The position numbers and the translations under genes were made by a program. Positions 8,082 to 16,900 of a stretch of DNA of 64,000 nucleotides are shown here, piece after piece (the stretch's first letter is position 1; the number at the start of each line of letters is the position of its first letter). The notes under the pieces are model-generated. The model searched no databases and was not told the DNA's origin. It worked only from the letters and a program-made list of their open reading frames with translations. The DNA is from a virus: positions 23,349 through 87,348 of IMG/VR virus record IMGVR_UViG_3300005264_000003. One strand, given 5' to 3'.

Positions 8082-11000
8082 TGAGCAGTAAGCCAATAAA
8101 TCCTATAACATTTTCGGTAGATATAGAGGCTAATAATCTCCCCACTGACTTTCATATAGTGAGAGGCCTTGGGGAGCCCTTTAGGCTTCCTGACCTAAGC
8201 AAGATGGTGGATGGATTTGCAAACGTAGATATATATCAAATTGGATACATGGCCAATGGTGAAAAGAAGCATGTTGACGTAACTGAAACTACGTTTAAGC
8301 ATCCCGAGGTCTCTACGCCATTAAAGTATTCAGAAGAATATATAGACGCTGCTGGCAAGACGCGTTCGTTTAAGAGAGCTACTACAGTTACAGCATCAAG
8401 AGAAAGCTATGAGTCTCTATTCAAGTCTAGTGTAAATAAGATGAATGCTGCATCTACCGAGCAATATAGGAAAAAAGTACTGCCCTACTACTTACTGCAG
8501 GCTAGGAAGAATACTCAGTTCATGCTAGATAACGGTGGATCAATTGGTGCAATGCCTTTTGATGTATTCATAAAGCCATATGAAGAAATAAGAAGAATAG
8601 CTGAATCTCCTGAGAATGGGTTTAAGTATAGTCAAGTTACGCAAGCTAACTTTAGAGGTAAAGGTACAGACTCTCTCTATGAAGCAATAGATAATCTTGT
8701 CAGCTCAGCTAGCTCTAAGGATGCACCAGCTGTATTTAGATCATGGAACCCAGCATATGATGCGCCAGTTATACTGGCAGCACTACAGAAGTCGGGGCAT
8801 ACTGCTCTGGCAGACAAGTTTATTGCACAGCATAAGTCTGGACTATTAAAAATACAAGGCATAGAAGATGAGTGGCATGAAGTTTTATGGAAGTTAACTA
8901 AAGAGAATCCTGATATAGCAGATGATATAAGAGTAGGAATGCACCCAATAGCAGCAATTGCTACGGGTCGGCCTGGTGGCAAAGTAACTACGTATGGAGA
9001 ATTTAAGTACTCTACATATAGCTGGAAGCAAGAGGACATAGCTAAGCTTTTCAGGGGACATAAGAATTTTAGAGACATAGGCCATATAGCATCAACAGAT
9101 ATATTACAATCAGAAGAGCTTGCTAGTTTTATGCAGGCAGTAAAAGAAAGAGCTAGGAAAACTCTTGGACTTAAAGAGGCTACAGAAGCATTAAATCTAG
9201 AAGATACAGGCAATGCATTTACAGATGCCTTTAATGCTGAGATAGCTAAGACCTTTGGTGATAATGGCGCTACGACAGCAAGGGGAATGCTAAGAGAAGC
9301 AACTATAGATTCAAAGAGGAAGAATAAATTCTTTAGACAAAACTTTGGATCATGGTTTGCTGCTGACACATCTAAAAGAGCAAGAGCAAGCTGGACAAAA
9401 TATCCTGGAGTTATAGGAGCAGCAATTGCAGTAGCAGGAGCAACATATTTAGCTAATAGTGAAACGAAGACAAGTCTAGGCAGCGGTTTTTCAAGTATCA
9501 ATGGAGTTCCTATAGGCAAAGGCATTGGGTCAGGAATAGACAAGGACAGTCCTAATCTTGGCGCTAATATGGTTGGCGCTATGGCATCAGGCATTGTTGT
9601 GCCTGGAATAACAATGGCAGCTATTGGATACGGAGCAGCGCAAAGACATCCTATGCTGGGATATTCTCCATCTAAGCCTGAGACCTTTACGCAGGCCTGG
9701 AATCAAATTAAGAGTACGATAAGATATGGCATCAAGACTACAGAGGGTCAAGTATCTTTAGCTCGCGTATTCGAACTAGGAAGCTTAACAGATTATTTTT
9801 CTAGCAGTAGAACTTACTTGGCTGGAAAAGGCAAGAGTGGTAATTTGCCTAACGGAAAGCCTGGCAGGTACTATAAGTTTAATGTTATACAGACAAAGAA
9901 TGGCATAACAAGAGTACTTGATCAGAAATCACCAGGCCACGGCATGGACATGACTAAATTTATGCATGTACTCAAGCGGGATAATATATCTCAATATAAA
10001 AAACTAGACAGTATTCTTAATCCAAACATTAAAGATATGGCGCCTGAAAAGAGGCCTTACACAAGGCAAATAAGAATAGCATCCACAGTTGGCGGTGGAA
10101 CAAGAGTGCAGTGGGACGACTATGCCACTGAAAGCTTCGGCAAGGAAAACAGAATAACGAATTATTTATTAATAGATAAACATATAGGCATAAATAAACT
10201 ACGGGACGTAATACCGCAAGCTGCCAATCTGCATACTAGGCAGACTGATAAAAATAATTTGCGCAGCACGAATACAGCAGCCAGGGAAGCTGTTCATAGG
10301 GATATGTATAGATATGGCGGGTTTGCAAAAGATGAATACGAAGATTACATGGGCAGGCTTGTTAAGCCTGGATTTGCCAGAAGAAGCGAGCTTGGTAACA
10401 CTGCGTGGCGCGGAGCCGAGAAGTTAAGATGGATGTTAGATCTGAACTCGAAGAGTGTTGGTGAGGCTAACAATTTACTTATACCTAATGTAGCTGAGAC
10501 GCTTAATAGCACGAAGGCTGTAGTGCTAGTAAAGGATGCTAGATACTATGCTGATGTAATACCAAACTGGCTCATTGGTAGCATGGATAGATTCCTTGAA
10601 ACTCCATTTGAGTTCTTAGGAGTTGAGCATGGTAAAATAGAAGGGCTTGCTAATAAATTGAAAGCATCCCCCAACTTTACAACTAATACATTCGGTAAGG
10701 CATTATCTGCTATAGAGAAGCCTCACTTCGGATTAGGACTTGCAGCAAATGGTGGGTCTGCTTCTAGGTATCTGATGTCATTTGGACTCAAGAGAGTACT
10801 GCCTGCATACCTAGCTATAAACATGTTCTCGCTTACTGATCACTTACTAGGTGCAGCTACTATGTCTCCTACTGGAAGAGGACCTCTTACATCTGTTCCC
10901 ATAAAAGCATATGAGACAGCATCCTTGCTATATACTAAGATGTCCGATATTGTAGGGCTAACTGATTATGCAAAATGGCAAGCAGATGTTGCTCCTGGAT

Positions 11001-13936
11001 CTACGGGTATCGGAATATTCGCTCCCGCTGCGACAATGACTGCAACTTATTTTATGGGTGAGGTAGCATATAAGCATGGGCCAGATTTTATTGGCGGAGC
11101 AATAGACAAGGCTGCAAAGAAAGCAATTGAGCATCCATTCTTACAGAAAGCACTTAGAAAGGAATCATTTACTGGTGCAGTTTCTAGGGGGCCAGTGGAA
11201 AGGTTCATGTCTTATGCTATTAAGAATCCTAAAAAGGCTTTGTTTGGATTAGCAATGTTGCCTGCAATACCTTTTGTTCCAGGATTCCTCGGATCAGATA
11301 AAAACTATATGGAAAAAAAGGCTGAATACGATGGCGAAAAAGATGTTGCCATTAGAAAGTATCGTGGATGGCTATTATCTTCATCTCCATTTGAGGGCGG
11401 TAGAGTTAGATCGTTTCGTAGGCATGCTTTAAATTTGGTTGAGAGCGACTTTGAGAACAGAGGGGTAGTCTATCCTTCTTTCGCAGAAAGATTTGCTCAC
11501 AGCGCAACCCTAGGCCTCTACAAGCCTAATATGCTAGAGGAGTACCACAAGGAATCGCAGCCAGTATATAAATCTGCTCCATTCGGAGCAAACATTCCAT
11601 TACTTGGTCCTTTGATAGCCGGTACGTTGGGTCAAATAATTGGACAAAAAACATATCACGTTCCAGGAGAAACAGCAGGAGAGGGCGATGGAGTTGGATA
11701 TGATATGGGCATCGGACTAGAGCAGTCATTAAGTGATGGCGAGTCAAGAGCTATGATTGCTGGTGATGGTAGTACTGGATATATAATGGGCCTAGAAGAT
11801 CCTGCATCTTTAAACTCTATGGCTTCAAGATTTGCTGACACACTTTCTGATTTATCCGGTTTCCGTGGCTTTACAACAAAGACACTTTACAGTCGAGGAT
11901 CAGGAAAGTCGCTGCCAGATGATTACACACCATATGCGCAAGATGCAAGTCAAATGTATAGTCCCGCAGAGCAAATGTGGCAATACAATCTTGGTGACAT
12001 AACAGTAGTTGGTGGTGAGTTTTTACGTCGTGTATTACAAAATTCTGAGAAGAAGTGGCAAGTTAATGATATACCGAACGAGTTAATGGGAGTAAGCTGG
12101 ATACCGCAGAGTGATAATTATGGTAAAGACTTAACTCATGGCACCACTTTCGACAAGGTAGACATGGGTTGGCTTTACGGAGCTAGAAAAGGCTGGGAAT
12201 TTTTATACCCAGGAGAAGCTAATGGAGAAATGGAAACATATGGGGCTCCAGTAAGAACAGAAATATTGTCTCATATAGCACCTTACTCTAGACAGTATAA
12301 ACAAGAAGCAAAAAAGACATTAGACATGGCTCTTGACGATAGAATAGATCCAAGAAGAGAGCAGAGATTCTATGAGACTCTAGAACAAGTTTCTCAAGTT
12401 AAAGAACAGTTATATGCTACGGCAGGAGAATATACACATACAATAGATACAGAAAGTAGATCTGGTGTAGTGCAGTCAATGGATGAGTCAACTGGGTCAT
12501 TTATGATTAATAATACGCAGTATAGGCTGGCTGGGGTATCTACAAATGAGGCTGATATAAGATCAAGGCTATTGCAAAAAAAAGAATTTGAGAATGCTAG
12601 ACAACTAAGCGCTGAAGTGCAGAGAGTTCAGCTTCAAACAGCAGAGATAATGAGAAGCAATCTAGCTCCAGGCACGCATATAGACATGGACGTTGCTACA
12701 GCAGCAATGCTACCTAGTGCTACTAACCTGGGATATGAAGCGAGAATCAGCGGACTTTCAGAAAAGATGCTTGAGGCTGGTGCTGCTTTTGCTGATACCG
12801 GTAACATAGCAACACATAACATGGCGCAAGATAGACATGGTATGTTTAGTAAGCTACTAGCTTCGCATTGGGAAGGAATGACGTCAGTTAACTCGTATTG
12901 GAATAAGAAGCTTATATCTCAAAGAGACTATCTTGATAACTATACCACTAATCAAGTATTTAACCGAGAAGTAAAGCTTTGGACTAGGCCTATCGATCAC
13001 ATACTAAAGCCGTTTATTGCATCAACTATGCATAATTGGTTCGGGCTAGATGCGATACCTTCATTTACTAAGCAGCGCAGAGCTACTCAGCAGTATTGGG
13101 ATATATTAAAGTATATAAAATACAAAACACTATCTACTAAATCTAGGGCTGACGGAGATCTTGATTCAGCTACTTACTATGAAACTCAATGGAGAAGCAC
13201 TATGGTAGGTGCTGATCCAACCAATGAAAGCAAGAGAGACGAACTAATGGCTCTTCCTGGAAATGAGAGACAGTATTTTAATTACTTCTCAGCTGAATCA
13301 GATCCAGATAAAAGATCTGAAATATTTAAGTATTTACCAGAGCCAGCTAAGAGAATATATTCAAGCATATGGCTAAAGAAGATGGCAGAGACGTCGAGTA
13401 ACCAAGAAGTTCAAGCAGCTTGGGCAGGACTAAAATCATCTGAAGGCTGGAGTCTTTCAGAGGAAGAGGAAGCTGACTATATAAATGAAACTAATGGCAA
13501 TGTATCTAAGGGCGACTGGGCTAGAGCAAGATTTGTACAGCAATATGCTAGAGAAAATGATCTTCCTGGACCTGAGTGGTCAGGCTGGAACTCAAATGTA
13601 GATATAGATAACACACAACTGCTTTCATTAATGGAAGATGGAGAGAATGCGCAAGACTATGGATTTTTTGATAGTAAGATACGTAAAGCTCTATATGACG
13701 ATGATGCATATAAGGCAGCAACCGATATAGATTCGGCTAGTACCACTGCCAGCGTATTAATGGGAAGCGCACTTCCCTATTTAATGGAAGATAGCATGTC
13801 TTTATCTTACGCCGTGCCTGTAAGTATGTCTAGTCCTACTATTGAAATGAATATAGAGACTAATGGATTCAATAAAATATTAATGAGAATGAATGACTTA
13901 GGGTCATCACTACTTCCTGATGAATTCCTAGATTAA
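8081..13936 (+). CDS. Giant tape-measure/ejection-like protein with N-terminal DEDDh exonuclease domain
   Basis: A 1951-residue protein in the tape-measure position after the chaperone-like pair. Residues about 8-345 read as a DnaQ-like 3'-5' exonuclease: motif I FSVDIEA (D14, E16) followed by a YQIGYM strand; motif II SWNPAYDAPVI (D227); motif III HIASTD (H335, D340), matching the HxAxxD of the DEDDh class. All four acidic residues and the histidine are present, with an insertion of about 100 residues between motifs I and II. The rest has several hydrophobic segments (about 440-465, 500-530, 925-950, 990-1010, 1060-1085, 1175-1195), a glycine/proline-poor helical C-terminal half, and no further enzyme motif. 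It may line the tail lumen and be ejected with DNA. Which of the three giants is the ruler is not certain. Confidence 0.65.
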   Translation: MSSKPINPITFSVDIEANNLPTDFHIVRGLGEPFRLPDLSKMVDGFANVDIYQIGYMANGEKKHVDVTETTFKHPEVSTPLKYSEEYIDAAGKTRSFKRATTVTASRESYESLFKSSVNKMNAASTEQYRKKVLPYYLLQARKNTQFMLDNGGSIGAMPFDVFIKPYEEIRRIAESPENGFKYSQVTQANFRGKGTDSLYEAIDNLVSSASSKDAPAVFRSWNPAYDAPVILAALQKSGHTALADKFIAQHKSGLLKIQGIEDEWHEVLWKLTKENPDIADDIRVGMHPIAAIATGRPGGKVTTYGEFKYSTYSWKQEDIAKLFRGHKNFRDIGHIASTDILQSEELASFMQAVKERARKTLGLKEATEALNLEDTGNAFTDAFNAEIAKTFGDNGATTARGMLREATIDSKRKNKFFRQNFGSWFAADTSKRARASWTKYPGVIGAAIAVAGATYLANSETKTSLGSGFSSINGVPIGKGIGSGIDKDSPNLGANMVGAMASGIVVPGITMAAIGYGAAQRHPMLGYSPSKPETFTQAWNQIKSTIRYGIKTTEGQVSLARVFELGSLTDYFSSSRTYLAGKGKSGNLPNGKPGRYYKFNVIQTKNGITRVLDQKSPGHGMDMTKFMHVLKRDNISQYKKLDSILNPNIKDMAPEKRPYTRQIRIASTVGGGTRVQWDDYATESFGKENRITNYLLIDKHIGINKLRDVIPQAANLHTRQTDKNNLRSTNTAAREAVHRDMYRYGGFAKDEYEDYMGRLVKPGFARRSELGNTAWRGAEKLRWMLDLNSKSVGEANNLLIPNVAETLNSTKAVVLVKDARYYADVIPNWLIGSMDRFLETPFEFLGVEHGKIEGLANKLKASPNFTTNTFGKALSAIEKPHFGLGLAANGGSASRYLMSFGLKRVLPAYLAINMFSLTDHLLGAATMSPTGRGPLTSVPIKAYETASLLYTKMSDIVGLTDYAKWQADVAPGSTGIGIFAPAATMTATYFMGEVAYKHGPDFIGGAIDKAAKKAIEHPFLQKALRKESFTGAVSRGPVERFMSYAIKNPKKALFGLAMLPAIPFVPGFLGSDKNYMEKKAEYDGEKDVAIRKYRGWLLSSSPFEGGRVRSFRRHALNLVESDFENRGVVYPSFAERFAHSATLGLYKPNMLEEYHKESQPVYKSAPFGANIPLLGPLIAGTLGQIIGQKTYHVPGETAGEGDGVGYDMGIGLEQSLSDGESRAMIAGDGSTGYIMGLEDPASLNSMASRFADTLSDLSGFRGFTTKTLYSRGSGKSLPDDYTPYAQDASQMYSPAEQMWQYNLGDITVVGGEFLRRVLQNSEKKWQVNDIPNELMGVSWIPQSDNYGKDLTHGTTFDKVDMGWLYGARKGWEFLYPGEANGEMETYGAPVRTEILSHIAPYSRQYKQEAKKTLDMALDDRIDPRREQRFYETLEQVSQVKEQLYATAGEYTHTIDTESRSGVVQSMDESTGSFMINNTQYRLAGVSTNEADIRSRLLQKKEFENARQLSAEVQRVQLQTAEIMRSNLAPGTHIDMDVATAAMLPSATNLGYEARISGLSEKMLEAGAAFADTGNIATHNMAQDRHGMFSKLLASHWEGMTSVNSYWNKKLISQRDYLDNYTTNQVFNREVKLWTRPIDHILKPFIASTMHNWFGLDAIPSFTKQRRATQQYWDILKYIKYKTLSTKSRADGDLDSATYYETQWRSTMVGADPTNESKRDELMALPGNERQYFNYFSAESDPDKRSEIFKYLPEPAKRIYSSIWLKKMAETSSNQEVQAAWAGLKSSEGWSLSEEEEADYINETNGNVSKGDWARARFVQQYARENDLPGPEWSGWNSNVDIDNTQLLSLMEDGENAQDYGFFDSKIRKALYDDDAYKAATDIDSASTTASVLMGSALPYLMEDSMSLSYAVPVSMSSPTIEMNIETNGFNKILMRMNDLGSSLLPDEFLD

Positions 13937-13946
13937 CGGAGAGCAT

Positions 13947-16900
13947 ATGTCATACAACAATCCATACGATAAAGAAGACGGAATACTTGGTACTATTGTG
14001 AAAGGCACTGCTCTTACTGGTGCAGGCGTAGTGGCAGTTAATGCTTATAGAAATCCAGAAGCTACAAGACGTAAGTTTGGTCAAGCAATGGACATGATTG
14101 CTCCAATTAAGAGCCCTAAGCTTAATCCTTATCAGCAGAGACTAGCAAGAGCGAATGAGATTCTATTTAGCACAGTAGCAGAAAGAGATGCTAGAATTAA
14201 ATCAAAAGATAAAATTAGAGCAGCAGAAGCCATGCAGATGACTGGGTCTAAAAGCTCATGGTCTGCAATAACGCCTGTTGCACTACCAATTGGAGCTGAC
14301 AGTAAGCAGAAAGTATTGAATGAGATTTCAGCTCAAGTTAGCGAGTATTCATTTGAGAAGCTAGATGACATTCGCGATATAGACAATAGGCCCATTGGAA
14401 ACAAAATACATAAACAGCTTAAAAAGAAGTTTCCAGGACAGATAACAAATGCTCCTAAGTTTAAAGGTACGAGAGCTACATGGAGGATAGGAGGCGAGGA
14501 TCTAGAGATAGATTTCTCTAAACGCATAGGACAAACTGAAGGCTTCATGAAGCGCATAGGTGAGTCAATGTATGTAGCTCCATGGAGAGCAGACCTTCAA
14601 AGCGTCGATGGGAAACTAGGGTATCAGTTATCTGATCCCAACACTGATATATTAAGCTTCCTAAGCGATATGAATGATGAAAATGGAAATGGTAGATTAT
14701 TCTGGGGAGTAAATGAGAATAGCGAGGTAAGAAGTAAGTTTGAGAAATTAACAGGCAGTGGAATGGATAGTAAAAGGGCTATGGCTAAGCTTAGATCTGA
14801 AGCAGAGAAGTATTCATTGAGAGAGTTAGATGTAGTCAGGAACTTGCAGGAAGCAATTAAAAGAGAAACAAGAACTGATACGCAAATAGCCGATAATGAT
14901 ATTATAGGAAGAAATATGCACGCCTCGAAGGTGCAAGTAAATGAGCACAGCGCATATCTTGTTGGGCAAATGCCTGCTCATAGAGGAGTTGGGTCCAGAG
15001 CTCTTGGTACTGGTGCCATTAATAGTGATGTAATTGACGGCAAGAACGTGCAAGAGTTATACGATATACATACAAATTCAACAATGGATAACAATCTAAT
15101 AACAATATCTACTAGCGGCAATACTAGTAAAAGAATAAGAGAGATGGCTATAAAGCATGGAGGCTATGTAGATAGCCAAAGCACAGTTGCTGAACTTGGT
15201 TGGAGCATGAGAGTAGGATCTACAGCTGCATATGCTGAAAGAGAGAAAAGCTTTAAAGGAATAATGTTTGAAAGCCATAAGCTTGCCAAGACTCCGTTTA
15301 GTGGCGTAGGAGGCACGAAGATAGATAGTGATGCATTGGCTAGGATTAGACACAACTTCTTTATTAATGATGATGGTGCAGATAGTGATTTCAAGTATAG
15401 TTCTCATGTACAAAGCAAGGCTATTGTACAAAAAAATAAGGGCGTTTATAATATGGCTCTTGCTTTAAGTCCATTTGAATCTGAAGCAATAATGATAGGA
15501 GACGCAACTAGCGAGAACATGAAGACACTTGCTCCAAAGACAACTAGTGTAGCAGCAATGGCCATCAAGAAAGGCGATAAGGCATATGAAAAATCTTTCG
15601 TTGAAATGAAGTATTTCGATGTGGATTCTAATTCTCAGAAATCATTCACAAATCTTACGCTTCAAGACATAATGGAAGATTCACACAAAAGCAATATTAT
15701 GACTCAAGGATTTGGTGAGATACACATAAAGAGAGGTACGATATTAGGCAAAAAGCCAGTTGGTCAAGAATTACTCAATGATGGCACTGTAAATGATATA
15801 ATTGCTAGAGAAAGCGGAATTATAAAAACACAAGTCAACAGGCTGATTGGTAGAGATGATTATATATCTACATTAGCATCACATAACAGAATGATTGTTG
15901 ATGGTCATAAGCTAGCAGGAGGAGTTAAGATTGTATCACAAGTGCATGAGGATGCAGTTAAGATGGCACTTAGCAATGTAACTACACGTAACACGACTAA
16001 CTTTAGAGACAATGAATTAGTAAATGAATTGACTCAAAATGCAGGGCTTGGTAAAGCAGAAGGTACTATGTCACTGGACTTTCTTAAAAAAACACTTCCT
16101 AAAAAGGGTCCAAATAACAGAGTAGTGCTTGGTAAGGGTTCTTCTGAGTTAATGCAAGTTTTACAGTCTGCGATTGGGTGGCAGGCTCTGCAAGGTGATC
16201 ATGATGTAAAATTAAAAGGTAAGGCGGCACAGCAGTTCTCTAAGTATATTAATAATGGTAACACTCATTTAATTAATGGAGAGTTAAACTTATCAAAGAT
16301 CATGAAGAAAGGTAACTTATCTTTCAAGCAAATGATACATGATAAGAAGTTATTCGCAGACCAGTATGAGCACACAATTGAAACACTTGGCCTAATAAGA
16401 GAAGGGTTTGGCAATGGAGATGCTCAAACTATTATTCAGCCAATGAGAGGAAGTGTAGACATAGGCTTTTCATCAAAAGGAGCTAAGTCTGCAGCCACAA
16501 CAATAGACACTCACATAAGGCAACTTGAAATACTTGGAGAAAGAGCAAAGAGTGGCACAAATGCAAGGAAGCTTCTTGCAAAACAAATAACAATTGGTGA
16601 GATAGCGAAGACAGTTACAGCTAATGCCAGGGAATTAGCAATGGGTGTAATTGGTGGTGTAATGCCTCAAGAGCAAGCATGGAATTCTATAGGTAAAGAG
16701 TTTAGTGAAATGAAATTATCTTCTAAGGCAATTTTTAATTTTTTAGATAATCCAGAAATACTTAGAGACCTAGGCGTCAACAGTACTACTCCTGCTATTA
16801 AAATGAGCAACGAGTTAAGACTTATGGAAAGTGGAGCCAGGGGCCATAATATTAATGGAGCACTAAAAGCCTACGGTGACAGCTTTGGGCATATACCTCA

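Noticed and set aside
8677-9594. 305-codon open frame on the minus strand
   Set aside because: It lies wholly inside the exonuclease-domain coding region, its translation is low-complexity and hydrophobic, and it has no ribosome binding site; it is a shadow of the + strand gene.
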